DNA from: Rhizobiales bacterium Y(2018)
Lineage (GTDB): Bacteria; Pseudomonadota; Alphaproteobacteria; Rhizobiales; Aestuariivirgaceae
Direction of reading: 5' to 3'
Assembly (NCBI GenBank): GCA_005502925.1
Contig: SCPD01000013.1
Location: forward strand, 144,291 to 208,290
Length of the DNA stretch: 64,000 bases
Translations under genes and position numbers: made by a program
Part shown: one piece after another, positions 8,588 through 20,013 of the stretch
How positions within the stretch are numbered: the stretch's first letter is position 1
How the letters are laid out: the number at the start of each line of letters is the position of its first letter
Notes under the pieces: generated by a model
The model's database searches: none
Told to the model about the DNA's origin: nothing
What the model saw: only the letters and a program-made list of their open reading frames with translations

Positions 8588-8792
8588 CCCCTTCTCCCGC
8601 AAGCGGGAGAAGGTGGCCGAAGGCCGGATGAGGGTGCGCCGCGTGATGAATTCTCCGATTGCTTGAGATATCTATTCTCAGCTTGGCAAGACGGCATCTG
8701 GTTCTTCTCGCGCTTTCGGATAGACTGCCGCAAGATTGACCAACACCCTCATCCGCCCTTCGGGCACCTTCTCCCGCAAGCGGGAGAAGGGG
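8588..8792. repeat. composite palindromic repeat, copy A (two inverted arms)
   Basis: Left arm 8588-8636 (CCCCTTCTCCCGC ... GGATGAGGGTG) and right arm 8744-8792 (CACCCTCATCCGCCC ... GAAGGGG) are inverted copies around a 107-bp spacer. Each arm holds its own hairpin (TTCTCCCGCAAGCGGGAGAA). The same composite occurs at 14381-14569 and 19788-19992. It resembles the RIME-type mosaic elements of rhizobia. It fills most of the gap between the dadA-like gene and uraH and may act as a bidirectional terminator. Confidence 0.85.
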
Positions 8793-8823
8793 AAACCAGC
8801 GGGCACTCCGGGAGACGACACGC

Positions 8824-9174
8824 ATGGGGCGTTTGACGACGCATATATTGGACACCGCGCTCGGCCGGCCGGCCAAGGGCTTGAAGATCGAGCTGTGGTC
8901 GCTGGGCGAGGGGCCGTCCTTGCTCAAGACGGTGGTAAGCAACCAGGATGGCCGCGTCGATGCACCTTTGCTCGATGGCGAGGAGCTGAGGCTCGGCCAG
9001 TATGAGTTGCGCTTCCATGCCGGCGCCTATCTCAAGGAGACCGGCGCGCCGTTGAGCGAGCCGCCTTTCCTCGATGTGATTCCGATACGTTTCGGCATCG
9101 CCAACAAGGCCGAGCATTATCACGTGCCGCTGCTGCTTTCGCCCTATGGCTATTCGACCTATCGCGGCAGCTAA
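8824..9174 (+). CDS. uraH: 5-hydroxyisourate hydrolase
   Basis: 116 residues, the normal length for the transthyretin-like HIU hydrolases. Catalytic residues are in place: His7 (TTHILD), Arg44 (QDGRVD), His98 (AEHYHVPLL) and the C-terminal signature YRGS at 113-116. It hydrolyses 5-hydroxyisourate, made by urate hydroxylase, to OHCU, which UraD then decarboxylates. Both partner genes are in this window (puuD at 20014, uraD at 21192). It lies 6 nt upstream of a LysR gene and is probably co-transcribed with it. Confidence 0.95.
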   Translation: MGRLTTHILDTALGRPAKGLKIELWSLGEGPSLLKTVVSNQDGRVDAPLLDGEELRLGQYELRFHAGAYLKETGAPLSEPPFLDVIPIRFGIANKAEHYHVPLLLSPYGYSTYRGS

Positions 9175-9180
9175 GAGGCC

Positions 9181-10104
9181 ATGCGCCCCGATTCGCTGCT
9201 GACCACCGGCTACCGCTATTTCGCGGCGGTGGCGGAAGCGGGATCGGTGCGCGGCGCCTCGCTCACCCTGAATGTCGCGGCCTCGGCGATAAGCCGGCAG
9301 ATCATTCTCCTCGAGCGGCAGTTCAATTTCGCGCTGTTCGAACGGCGCGGCCGCAGCCTGAAACTGTCGGCGGCAGGTGAGATCCTGCTGGCCGGCCTCA
9401 AGACCGCCATGCAGGGCCATGAGACGACGCTCGATCATCTCGATGCGTTGCGTGGATTGAAGCGCGGCCGTATCCGCATCGCCACCGTCGAAAGCATATC
9501 GGTCTCGGCCTTGCCCGATCTCCTGGCGCGTTTTGCCGCCGACCATCCGGGCATCGAGATCACCGTGACGGTGGCAGGCTCCGACGCGGTGACCGACCTG
9601 GTGCGCAGCCATGACGCCGATATCGGCTTCACCTTCAACCCGGCGACGCTCGACGGGCTGGACGTGCGGCTCACCCGCGACATGCCGCTCGGCGCCGTGA
9701 TGCGGCGCGACCATCCGCTGGCGCGCGAGCGCAAGCTGCTGTTCGCCCATTGCCTCGATTATCCGGTGGCCTGGCCGGCCAAGGGCCTGAGCCTCAGGGC
9801 CATTCTCGACAAGCTGCTGGGTGCGGCGAAGAAGCCGCCGCCCAATGCCATCGAATGCAACTCGCTGCGGCTGATGGCGGCGCTGGCGAGGCGCGGCCGC
9901 TGCATCGCCTTCCAGACGCCGATCGGCATCGAGCAGGAGATCGCCGACGGCACGCTCATCTTCGTGCCGCTGGCCAACCGCCGCATTCCGCCCGACCGGC
10001 TGACCATCGTACACCGGCCGGGAAGTGCGGCGGGCCTCGCCGCCGGCGCCTTTCTGGATATCGCGGTTCGCCACTTCGCCGGCAGCGGGAAGGTGCGAAA
10101 ATAG
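9181..10104 (+). CDS. LysR-family regulator, probable control of the purine catabolic genes
   Basis: 307 residues: helix-turn-helix at about 8-65 (TGYRYFAAVAEAGSVRGASL ... ASAISRQIILLERQF) and a periplasmic-binding-like effector domain from about 95 (GRIRIATVESISVSALPDLL). It directly follows uraH (AAGAGG ribosome site, 6-nt gap) and precedes xdhA, also on the plus strand. From its position, its likely ligand is a purine or urate-pathway intermediate. This is inference; no operator has been identified. Confidence 0.85.
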   Translation: MRPDSLLTTGYRYFAAVAEAGSVRGASLTLNVAASAISRQIILLERQFNFALFERRGRSLKLSAAGEILLAGLKTAMQGHETTLDHLDALRGLKRGRIRIATVESISVSALPDLLARFAADHPGIEITVTVAGSDAVTDLVRSHDADIGFTFNPATLDGLDVRLTRDMPLGAVMRRDHPLARERKLLFAHCLDYPVAWPAKGLSLRAILDKLLGAAKKPPPNAIECNSLRLMAALARRGRCIAFQTPIGIEQEIADGTLIFVPLANRRIPPDRLTIVHRPGSAAGLAAGAFLDIAVRHFAGSGKVRK

Positions 10105-10184
10105 CGCACAGCCTGTAATGTTTATTATCCTTTTTCGTACACGGCCTGGGTGCTACTTTATTCGGGGACATTGTAGGAATTCCA

Positions 10185-11663
10185 ATGACGGCGCGGAATA
10201 GGATCAGATTTCTTCGCCGCGGTGAGGTCGTCGAGCTCACCGCCATGGCGCCTATGCGCACCTTGCTCGATTATCTTCGTCTCGAAGAGGCGTCGCGCGG
10301 CACCAAGGAAGGCTGCGGCGAAGGCGATTGCGGCGCCTGCACGGTGAGCCTCGGATCGCTCAAAGAGGGCCGCCTCGTCTATGAGCCGGTCAATGCCTGT
10401 ATCCTGCTTCTGGGCCAGGTCGACGGCAAGGAGGTGGTGACCGTCGATGACCTGTCGCAAGGCGGCCGGTTGCATCCGATCCAGCAAGCGATGGTCGACA
10501 GCCACGGCTCGCAATGCGGCTTCTGCACGCCGGGTTTCGTGATGAGCCTGTTCGCGCTCTACCAGTCGGGCGTCGCGGCGGACCGCCAGGTCGTCGTCGA
10601 TCAGCTGGCCGGCAATCTCTGCCGCTGCACCGGCTATCGCCCGATCGTCGAAGCGGCACTCGCGAGCTGTACCGGCCGGCCGGACGATGCCTGGTCGAAG
10701 GCGCGCAGCGAAACCGAGAGGGCGTTGGCCGGGTTGGACGACGGCAGCGACCTCTTCATCGGCGACGACACGCGCTTCTTCGCCGCCCCCGCGCGCGATG
10801 AGGCGCTGGCGCAACTGACCGAAAAACATCCCGATGCGGTGCTGCTGTCGGGCGCCACTGATGTCGGCCTGTGGATCACCAAGCAATTGCGTGAGATCGG
10901 CAAGATCATTCATCTGGGCCGTATGCGCTCACTGCGCCGGGTGGAGGAGACGGCCGATGCCGTGACGCTCGGCGCCGCGGTGACCTATGCCGAGGCCGAG
11001 CGCGGGCTGGGGGCCATCGATCCCGATCTCGCCGAGCTTCTGCGCCGCATCGGCTCCAAGCAGGTGCGCGCGTCCGGGACCGTCGGCGGCAATATCGCCA
11101 ATGGCTCGCCGATCGGCGACACGCCGCCGGCACTGATCGCACTCGGCAGTGAGCTCGAATTGCGCAAAGGCATGGCAACTCGGACGGTCGCGCTCGACGA
11201 CTTCTTCATCGCCTATGGCAAGCAGGATCGGGCGCCTGGCGAGATCGTCGCCGCGGTCCGTGTTCCCAAGCTCAAGCGCGATGAGGCCTTCCGCTGCTAC
11301 AAGATCACCAAACGTTTCGACCAGGATATTTCCTCGGTGCTCGGCGCCTTCAAATTTACGCTGGCCGGCCGCAGGATCGTATCGGCACGCATCGCTTATG
11401 GCGGCATGGCGGCGACGCCGAAGCGCGCGGCGAAGACAGAAGCCACCGTGGAGAACCTGTCGCTCGATGATGCGGCGGGCTGGGACAAAGCGGCCGACTG
11501 TCTGGCCGAGGATTTCCAGCCGATCGGTGATCATCGCGCCAGTGCCGATTATCGCGGGCAAACGGCGCGCGCGCTGCTCATCAAGGCGCTGACGGAGATC
11601 TCGGGCGAGGCGACACGCAATACAAGGGTGACCGGTGTCAGGGAGCTCGTCGATGCCGGCTGA
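10185..11663 (+). CDS. xdhA: xanthine dehydrogenase small subunit ([2Fe-2S] and FAD)
   Basis: 492 residues. The plant-type [2Fe-2S] ligands are Cys44, Cys49, Cys52 and Cys72, and the second cluster ligands are Cys111, Cys114, Cys146 and Cys148 (NLCRCTGYRPI). The FAD domain follows, with LSGATDVGLW and the flavin loop GGNIANGSPIGDTPPAL, then the CO-dehydrogenase flavoprotein C-terminal domain. It passes electrons from the molybdenum subunit to NAD+. It overlaps xdhB by 11 nt, indicating coupled translation. Confidence 0.95.
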   Translation: MTARNRIRFLRRGEVVELTAMAPMRTLLDYLRLEEASRGTKEGCGEGDCGACTVSLGSLKEGRLVYEPVNACILLLGQVDGKEVVTVDDLSQGGRLHPIQQAMVDSHGSQCGFCTPGFVMSLFALYQSGVAADRQVVVDQLAGNLCRCTGYRPIVEAALASCTGRPDDAWSKARSETERALAGLDDGSDLFIGDDTRFFAAPARDEALAQLTEKHPDAVLLSGATDVGLWITKQLREIGKIIHLGRMRSLRRVEETADAVTLGAAVTYAEAERGLGAIDPDLAELLRRIGSKQVRASGTVGGNIANGSPIGDTPPALIALGSELELRKGMATRTVALDDFFIAYGKQDRAPGEIVAAVRVPKLKRDEAFRCYKITKRFDQDISSVLGAFKFTLAGRRIVSARIAYGGMAATPKRAAKTEATVENLSLDDAAGWDKAADCLAEDFQPIGDHRASADYRGQTARALLIKALTEISGEATRNTRVTGVRELVDAG

Positions 11664-13965
11664 GGTCAAACATTTCACGACCGAGACGGTGGGCCTGGCG
11701 CTCGCCCATGACAGCGCCGCGCTGCATGTCCAGGGCCGGGCCATCTATATCGATGATATGCGCGAGCCCGAAGGCACGCTGCATGTGGCGCCGGGTTACG
11801 CGGCCGACGGCGCCAAAGGCCGCATCACGCGGTGTGATCTCGATGCCGTGCGTAGCTATCCGGGCGTCGTCGCGGTGCTGACCGCTGCGGATATTCCGGG
11901 TGTCAATGATTGCAGCCCGGCGATGGGCGACGACCCGATCTTCGCGGAGGGTGAGATCCTGTTCCACGGCCAGGTCGTCTTCGCGGTGGTGGCCGAGACA
12001 CATGATCAGGCGCGCCGCGCGGTGAGGCGCGCCAAGATCGAGATCGCCGAGGATCGCGCCGCCATCACCGTCGAGGATGCGCTGGAGCAGGGCACGCCGG
12101 ACGTGCTGCCGCCTTACGAGTTCCGCCGTGGTGAGCCCGAAAAAAGGATTGCAGCCGCGAAGATGCGCCTCTCCGACAGTTTCCATGTCGGCGGCCAGGA
12201 GCATTTCTATCTCGAGGGTCAGGTGGCTTTCGCCATGCCGGAGGAAGCGGGCGGCATGATTGTCCATTCCTCGACCCAGCATCCCAGCGAAGTGCAGCAT
12301 TGCGTCGCCAAGATGCTGGGCGTGGCGGATGCCTTCGTCACTTGCGAATGCCGGCGCATGGGCGGCGGCTTCGGCGGCAAGGAAAGCCAGGCGGCGCAAT
12401 GGGCGGCACTCGCAGCACTTGGCGCCCAGGTGACCGGCCGGCCGGTAAAATGCCGTCTCGACCGCGACGACGACATGATCATGACCGGCAAGCGCCATGA
12501 CATGCGTATCGATTACGATGCCGCTTTCGACAAAACCGGCCGCCTGACGGCGGTCGATGCGAGCCTCCTGTCGCGCTGCGGCTACTCCGCCGATCTTTCG
12601 CTCGGCGTCAATGACCGTGCGATGTTCCATTCCGACAATGCCTATTATTATCCGGCGGTCAGCATCGAATCGCGCCGCTTGCGCACCAATACCGTGTCGA
12701 ACACCGCCTTTCGCGGCTTCGGCGGCCCGCAGGGCATGATGCTGGCCGAGCGCATGATGGACACCATCGCGCATCGCCTGGCGCTCGACCCGCTCGATGT
12801 GCGCAAGCGCAATTTCTATGGGCCGAAGCGTGACCGCACGCCTTACGGCATGAAGGTCACCGACAACATCATCGCCGAGGTTGTGGCCGAGCTCGAAAAG
12901 ACCAGCGATTATTATGCGCGCCGGGAAGCGATCCGGGATTTCAACGCCAAGAACCGCATTCTCAAAAAGGGCCTGGCGCTGACGCCGGTCAAATTCGGCA
13001 TCTCCTTCACGCTGATCCATCTCAACCAGGCGGGCGCCCTCGTCCATCTTTATACCGACGGCTCGGTGCATCTGAACCATGGCGGCACCGAGATGGGGCA
13101 GGGGCTCTATATCAAGGTCGCGCAAGTGGTGGCCGAGGAATTCGGCATCACGCCGGATCGCGTGAAGATCACCGCCACCACGACCGGCAAGGTGCCCAAC
13201 ACCTCGCCGACCGCTGCCTCGTCGGGCTCCGATCTCAACGGCATGGCGGCCAAGGAAGCGGCGTCCCAGATCAAGAGGCGGCTCATCGCTTTCGCCGAGC
13301 GTGAATGGCAGGTCGCTCCGGATCAGATCCGCTTCGAGAAGGGCCGGGTGATCATCGCCAATCAGAGCATGAGCCTCGGTGAGCTGGCCAAGCGCGCGCA
13401 TCAGGCGCGCATCCAATTGTCGGCGACGGGTTTCTATGCGACGCCCAACATCACCTGGAACCGCGACAAGGTGAAGGGCAAGCCGTTCTTCTATTTCGCC
13501 TATGGCGCTTCCTGCTCGGAAGTGACCATCGATACGCTGACCGGCGAGATGCGGGTCGACCGCGTCGACATTCTTCATGATGTCGGGCGCTCGCTCAACC
13601 CGGCGATCGATATGGGCCAGATCGAAGGCGGCTTCGTCCAGGGCATGGGCTGGCTCACCACCGAGGAGCTGGTCTTCGACAGGCAAGGCCGTTTGCGCAC
13701 CCATGCGCCCTCGACCTATAAGATCCCGTGTGCCTCCGACGTGCCGGCGGATTTCCGCGTGAAGCTGTTCGCCTCGCCCGGCAACCCGGCCAATACAATC
13801 TACCGCTCGAAGGCGGTGGGCGAGCCGCCCTTGATGCTGGCGCTGTCGGTGTTTTCGGCGATCACCGATGCGATCGCCGCACTCAAGCCCGGAACGGCGC
13901 CGCCTCTGGAGGCGCCGGCGACACCGGAGGCGATTTTGAAGGCGGTAAAGGCGATGTCCGCATGA
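11653..13965 (+). CDS. xdhB: xanthine dehydrogenase molybdenum-binding large subunit
   Basis: 770 residues from ATG 11653, chosen over an in-frame GTG at 11635 because AGGGAG sits 7 nt before it. Landmarks: the molybdopterin motif GGGFGGKE at about 237-244, the FRGFGGPQGM loop, GGTEMGQGLYIK, and the C-terminal VGEPPLML that carries the catalytic Glu of xanthine oxidases. It hydroxylates hypoxanthine and xanthine to urate. It overlaps xdhC by ATGA. Confidence 0.95.
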   Translation: MPAEVKHFTTETVGLALAHDSAALHVQGRAIYIDDMREPEGTLHVAPGYAADGAKGRITRCDLDAVRSYPGVVAVLTAADIPGVNDCSPAMGDDPIFAEGEILFHGQVVFAVVAETHDQARRAVRRAKIEIAEDRAAITVEDALEQGTPDVLPPYEFRRGEPEKRIAAAKMRLSDSFHVGGQEHFYLEGQVAFAMPEEAGGMIVHSSTQHPSEVQHCVAKMLGVADAFVTCECRRMGGGFGGKESQAAQWAALAALGAQVTGRPVKCRLDRDDDMIMTGKRHDMRIDYDAAFDKTGRLTAVDASLLSRCGYSADLSLGVNDRAMFHSDNAYYYPAVSIESRRLRTNTVSNTAFRGFGGPQGMMLAERMMDTIAHRLALDPLDVRKRNFYGPKRDRTPYGMKVTDNIIAEVVAELEKTSDYYARREAIRDFNAKNRILKKGLALTPVKFGISFTLIHLNQAGALVHLYTDGSVHLNHGGTEMGQGLYIKVAQVVAEEFGITPDRVKITATTTGKVPNTSPTAASSGSDLNGMAAKEAASQIKRRLIAFAEREWQVAPDQIRFEKGRVIIANQSMSLGELAKRAHQARIQLSATGFYATPNITWNRDKVKGKPFFYFAYGASCSEVTIDTLTGEMRVDRVDILHDVGRSLNPAIDMGQIEGGFVQGMGWLTTEELVFDRQGRLRTHAPSTYKIPCASDVPADFRVKLFASPGNPANTIYRSKAVGEPPLMLALSVFSAITDAIAALKPGTAPPLEAPATPEAILKAVKAMSA

Positions 13966-15154
13966 AGGTCTGGGCTCACATAGCGAAATCGCTCGAAGCT
14001 GGTGAGCCCTGCGCCATGGTGTCGGTCTATCGTGTCGAGGGTTCCGCCCCGCGCGAGGAGGGCGCCCGGCTCATCCTGACGCCGCGCGGTTTCCACGGCA
14101 CGATCGGCGGCGGCGCGCTCGAATGGCGGGCCTTGGCTGAAGCGCAGAAGTTGATGAAGTCCGGCCGCGCGATGTCGGTGAGCCGTCATGCGCTGGGGCC
14201 GGAGCTCGGCCAATGCTGCGGTGGCCGGGTGGAATTGCTGACCGAAGTTTTCGATAGATCGGCGCTCGCCCAGATCAGGGAACTCGCGGCGGCGGAAGCG
14301 GCAGGAGCGTTCAAGACCGCCGGCCGGCTGGAAAAGGATCATGTCGAGAGAAGCATAGAGCCTCAGAACTCCTCCTCATTCCCCTTCTCCCGCCTGCGGG
14401 AGAAGGTGCCCGATAGGGCGGATGAGGGTGTTGGTTCAGCTTGCGACGGCTCTTCAAGAGAACAAGATCGCGAAGCTTCGACACTTCCCACGCCTGCGTT
14501 CTCTACAGAAGCTGAGAGAGCACCCTCATCCGGCCTTCGGCCACCTTCTCCCGCCTGCGGGAGAAGGGGAAACCAGGAGAGAGCGTCCGAAAGCAGAACC
14601 TTGATCGAATCCTTCGGCGAAACACAGCGGCCACTATATCTTTATGGCGCGGGCCATGTCGGCCGCGCGCTGGTCCTGGCGCTGGCGCCCTTACCTTTCG
14701 CGATCCGCTGGATCGACCCGCGGCCCGATTCGTTCCCTGCCGCTCTGCCGGCCAATGTCACCCCGGTCGAGGCGCGTGATCCCTTGGCCGAGCTCGACGC
14801 GGCGCCCCGGGATACTTTCCTCCTGGTCATGACCCACAGTCACGCGCTGGATCTCGCGATCGTCGACAAGGCGCTGCGGGACGATCGCTTTCCCTATGTC
14901 GGGCTCATCGGCAGCGCCAGCAAAAGGGCGCGTTTCCTGAGCCGCTTGCGCCAGGCGGGTGTCCCCGATGCGGGTTTTGCCGCCTTCAAATGCCCGATCG
15001 GTGTCGCCGGCATCACCTCCAAGGAACCCGCGATCATCGCCGCCGCCACCGTGGCCGAGCTTCTGGAACGGGATGAGATGTTGAGAACCGGGCGAATTCC
15101 TGGCTTTCAGGCCCGAACACCCTCTAGAATGGCTGCAAAAAAGGGCCAGGGCGG

Positions 15155-15158
<4 letters not shown>
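13962..15158 (+). CDS. xdhC: xanthine dehydrogenase accessory protein XdhC, with an in-frame repeat insertion
   Basis: 398 residues; bacterial XdhC proteins are usually near 270-330. The N-terminal XdhC/CoxI domain (residues 1-about 90, with VYRVEGSAPREEGARLIL and GGGALEWR) and the C-terminal Rossmann-like domain (from about 225, LYLYGAGHVGRALVLA) are both intact. XdhC binds molybdenum cofactor and inserts it into XdhB. Between the domains, codons about 140-203 are a copy of the composite palindromic repeat (14381-14569), read through in frame. It starts by ATGA overlap with xdhB and ends by GTGA overlap with the ABC gene, so the operon is maintained despite the insertion. Confidence 0.9.
14381..14569. 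repeat. composite palindromic repeat, copy B, inside xdhC
   Basis: Left arm 14381-14430 (CCCCTTCTCCCGCCTGCGGG ... GATGAGGGTG) and right arm 14521-14569 (CACCCTCATCCGGCC ... GAAGGGG) are inverted around a 90-bp spacer. The element is 189 bp, exactly 63 codons, and has no stop in the xdhC frame. It encodes an Arg/Pro/Ser-rich segment in the linker between the two XdhC domains. Same family as 8588-8792 and 19788-19992. Confidence 0.9.
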
Positions 15159-16691
<1,533 letters not shown>

Positions 16692-16708
<17 letters not shown>

Positions 16709-17777
16709 GAAACGCGCCGAGCGCTCCACCCGCATGGCGCTCCTGTCGCCGGTCATCGCCATCGCGCTGACGCTGATCACGGGTGCTGTGCTTTTCGCCA
16801 TCCGCGGCATCGAGCCCTTGCATGGGCTTTATGTCTATTTCGTCGAGCCCTTGACCCAGATGTGGTCGGTCGAGCAGCTGATCGTGAAGGCGACGCCCTT
16901 GGTGCTGATCGGCGTCGGCCTCGCCGTCTGCTACACCGCCAATGTGTGGAACATCGGCGCCGAGGGCCAGTTCACCATGGGCGCCATATTGGGCGGCATG
17001 ATCCCGGTGCTGTTCCCGGCCTGGCAGTCGCCATTGACGCTCATCACCATGCTGCTCTTCGGCATATTGGGCGGCATGGCCTGGGCGGCGATCCCGGCGC
17101 TCCTCAAGACGCGTTTCAACGCCAATGAGATCCTGACCTCGCTGATGCTGGTCTATGTGGCGCAGTTGCTGCTCGACTGGCTGGTGCGCGGCCCCTGGCG
17201 CGACCCGCAGGGCTTCAACTTCCCCAAGACGATCACCTTTGACGGCTGGCAGTTGTTGCCGATGCTGTCGGGCTCCATCCATCTCGGCGTGTTGTTCGCG
17301 CTCGCCGCCGCCCTCGTTCTCGCTTTCGTGATGGCGCGCATGCTGAAGGGCTTCGAGATCCGCGTCAGCGGCAATGCGCCGCGCGCCGGACGTTTCGCCG
17401 GCTTCTCGCGCCCGCGCACGATCATGTTCTGCTTCCTGCTGTCGGGTGGTCTCGCCGGTCTTGCCGGCATCACCGAAGTGGCGAGCGTGGTGGCGCAATT
17501 GCAGCCGCAGATCTCGCCGGGTTATGGCTTCACCGCCATCATCGTCGCGTTCTTGGGCCGGCTCAATCCGATCGGCGCGATCTTCGCCGGCCTGATGCTG
17601 GCGCTGAGCTATCTGGGCGGTGAGGCGGCGCAGGTGACGCTCGGCCTGTCGGATCGTATCGCCAAGGTATTCCAGGGCATCTTGCTGTTCTACATCCTCG
17701 CCTGCGACACGCTCATCCTCTATCGCTTCCGCTGGCTGAAGACGCAAGTCTCAGCTGCGGTCCAGCCGGCGGAGTGA
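16692..17777 (+). CDS. BMP-type ABC importer permease 1
   Basis: 361 residues with about 9-10 membrane segments, of the branched-chain/monosaccharide permease family (YufP/BmpB-like). The motif CYTANVWNIGAEGQFTMGA near residue 77 is characteristic of these nucleoside-type permeases. It starts inside the 3' end of the ATPase gene (17-nt overlap, GGGAGGAA ribosome site) and overlaps or abuts permease 2. Confidence 0.9.
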
Positions 17778-17782
17778 AGGAT

Positions 17783-18658
17783 ATGGATGCCACCACCGCC
17801 GTCTTTCTTACCATCGTCACCGCCGCGACACCCTTGCTGCTGGCGGCACTCGGCGAGTTGGTGACCGAGCGCTCTGGCGTTCTCAATCTCGGCGTCGAGG
17901 GCATGATGGTGATGGGGGCGGTCGCGGGCTTCGGCGCCGGCTTCCTCTCCGGCAATCCCTATATCGGCATTTTCGCGGCGATCCTCGCCGGCATGGCGAT
18001 GGCGCTGCTCTTCGGCCTCCTCACCTTGACGCTGGTGACCAACCAGGTGGCGACGGGGCTGTCGCTGACACTGCTCGGCCTCGGCCTGTCGGGTCTTCTG
18101 GGCGAGTCCTTCGTGGGCGAGCCCGGCGTACGGCTCCCCAAATGGCTGGGCATCGACATATTGATCCCGGTCTCCTTCATCCTGGTGGCTGCCGTATCCT
18201 ATGTGCTGTTCCGCACCAAGATCGGTCTCGTCATCCGTGCCGTCGGCGACAGCCACGCTTCAGCGCATGCGCTGGGCTATCGCGTCACCTTGGTGCGTTA
18301 TGCCTGCGTGCTGTTCGGCGGCGCCTGCTCGGGCCTGGCCGGCGGCTATCTCTCGCTCGCTTATACGCCGCAATGGGTGGAGAACATGACGGCAGGTCGC
18401 GGCTGGATCGCGCTGGCGCTGGTCGTCTTCTCGTCCTGGCTGCCCTGGCGCTTGGTGGTGGGCGCCTATCTCTTCGGCGCCATTTCCATTCTGGCTTACA
18501 CGGTGCAGACCTTCGCGCTCGGTATCCCGTCGCAGCTCTTGCTGAGCCTGCCTTATATTGCCACCATATTGGCCCTCGTCCTGATTTCGGCGAGCCGGCG
18601 GCTGACGCGCAGCAATGCGCCGGCCTGTCTCGGGCAGCCATTCGTGCCTGATCGATGA
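17783..18658 (+). CDS. BMP-type ABC importer permease 2
   Basis: 291 residues from ATG 17783 (a GTG at 17774 overlapping the previous stop is an alternative and adds three residues). About 8 membrane segments. GELVTERSGVLNLGVEGMMV near residue 25 is the conserved EAA-like region of the YufQ class, paired with permease 1. It forms the heterodimeric membrane channel with the gene at 16692. Confidence 0.9.
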   Translation: MDATTAVFLTIVTAATPLLLAALGELVTERSGVLNLGVEGMMVMGAVAGFGAGFLSGNPYIGIFAAILAGMAMALLFGLLTLTLVTNQVATGLSLTLLGLGLSGLLGESFVGEPGVRLPKWLGIDILIPVSFILVAAVSYVLFRTKIGLVIRAVGDSHASAHALGYRVTLVRYACVLFGGACSGLAGGYLSLAYTPQWVENMTAGRGWIALALVVFSSWLPWRLVVGAYLFGAISILAYTVQTFALGIPSQLLLSLPYIATILALVLISASRRLTRSNAPACLGQPFVPDR

Positions 18659-18691
18659 ACCGCAAATGCTACAGGTAGTAAGGAGAACCAC

Positions 18692-19762
18692 ATGAAGAAA
18701 CTGATGATGAGTGCCGCGGTTTTGGCCGTGGCGCTGGGCATGTCGGCGGCCTCCGCCTCGGCCCAGGAGAAGCTCAAGGCCTGCTGGCTCTATGTCGGCG
18801 CCATCGGCGATTTCGGCTGGACCTATCAGCACAATCAGGGCCGCCTCGCGGTCGAGAAGGAGCTCGGCGACAAGGTGCAGACGGTGTTCGTCGAAAACGT
18901 GCCAGAAGCGGATTCCGAGCGCGCCATCGAACGCTTGGCGCGCGACGGCTGCGCCATCGTCTTCACCACCTCTTTCGGCTTCATGGAGCCGACGCTGAAA
19001 GTGGCGAAGAAATTTCCCGACGTGAAATTCGAACATGCGACCGGTTTCAAGACCGCGCCGAATGTCACCACCTACAATGCCAAGTTCCATGAAGGCCGTT
19101 ATGTGATCGGCCAGATCGCCGCCAAGATGTCGAAGTCGGGCGTCGCGGGTTATATCGTCTCGGTGCCGATCCCCGAAGTCATCTCCGGCATCAACGCCTT
19201 CATGCTGGGCGCCCAGACGGTCAATCCCGATTTCAAGGTGAAGATCGTCTGGATCAACTCCTGGTATGACCCGGGCAAGGAAGCCGACGCCGCCAAGGTG
19301 CTGTTCAGCCAGGGTGCCGACATCATCGTGCAGCACACCGACTCGACGGCGCCGCTGCAGGTCGCCGAGGAGCAGGGCAAGCACGGCTTCGGCCAGGCGT
19401 CCGACATGATCAAATTCGCCCCCAAGGCGCAATATACGGCGATCGTCGATGACTGGGCGCCCTATTATGTCCGCCGCGTCAAGGACGTGCTGGGCGGCAC
19501 CTGGAAGTCGCAGTCCTCCTGGGACGGCATGGCCGAAGGCACGGTCCATATGGCGCCCTTCACCAACCTGCCGGACGACGTCGTGAAAGCGGCCACCGAA
19601 GCCATGGATGCGATCAAGAGCGGCAAGCTCCATCCCTTCACCGGCCCGATCACCAAGCAGGACGGCTCGACCATCGGCGAAGCCGGCAAGCCGCTCGGCG
19701 ACGGCGACATTCTCGGGATGAACTGGTTCGTCAAAGGCGTAGACGACAAGCTGCCACAGTAA
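18692..19762 (+). CDS. BMP-family substrate-binding protein (purine/nucleoside importer)
   Basis: 356 residues with a signal peptide ending SASAQEK near residue 25. It belongs to the basic-membrane-protein (BMP/PnrA-like) family: VGAIGDFGWTYQHNQGR, GCAIVFTTSFGF, GYIVSVPIPEVISGINAF and WINSWYDPGKEADAAK. PnrA-type proteins bind purine nucleosides, and related BMP proteins sit in purine operons. No lipobox Cys is evident, so it is expected to be free in the periplasm. AAGGAG lies just upstream of the ATG. The repeat at 19788 follows, possibly ending this transcript segment. Confidence 0.9.
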   Translation: MKKLMMSAAVLAVALGMSAASASAQEKLKACWLYVGAIGDFGWTYQHNQGRLAVEKELGDKVQTVFVENVPEADSERAIERLARDGCAIVFTTSFGFMEPTLKVAKKFPDVKFEHATGFKTAPNVTTYNAKFHEGRYVIGQIAAKMSKSGVAGYIVSVPIPEVISGINAFMLGAQTVNPDFKVKIVWINSWYDPGKEADAAKVLFSQGADIIVQHTDSTAPLQVAEEQGKHGFGQASDMIKFAPKAQYTAIVDDWAPYYVRRVKDVLGGTWKSQSSWDGMAEGTVHMAPFTNLPDDVVKAATEAMDAIKSGKLHPFTGPITKQDGSTIGEAGKPLGDGDILGMNWFVKGVDDKLPQ

Positions 19763-19787
19763 GCTTGCTTAGTCTGTAACAACAATT

Positions 19788-19992
19788 CCCCCTCTCCCGC
19801 CCTGCGGGAGAGGGTGGCCGAAGGCCGGGTGAGGGTGTGGCTCAACTGCTTGGTACCAGGTTTGATGTTCCGAAGGCGCATACCGCGCCGGCCCGACTGC
19901 AATCGAATTCAATCAACTTTGACTATCGCTCGGATGAACCGACACCCTCATCCGCCCTTCGGGCACCTTCTCCCGCAAGCGGGAGAAGGGGG
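19788..19992. repeat. composite palindromic repeat, copy C
   Basis: Left arm 19788-19837 and right arm 19943-19992 are inverted copies of the same arm seen at 8588 and 14381, with a 105-bp spacer that begins with a sequence similar to the copy B spacer (TGTGGCTCAACTGC against TGTTGGTTCAGCTTGC). It fills the 251-bp gap between the binding protein and puuD. I see no other element there. Confidence 0.85.
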
Positions 19993-20013
19993 AAGTCCGG
20001 CTGAGAACACTCC

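Noticed and set aside
11638..13704. A 688-codon open frame on the reverse strand across xdhB
   Set aside because: It is antisense to a gene with all catalytic motifs and full length. Long antisense frames are normal in GC-rich DNA with this codon bias, and its protein has no recognisable domain.
18659..18691. A purine riboswitch in front of the BMP binding-protein gene
   Set aside because: The gap is only 33 nt. The gap before the second binding-protein gene (40562-40736) is filled by a palindromic repeat, and no riboswitch fold is recognised.
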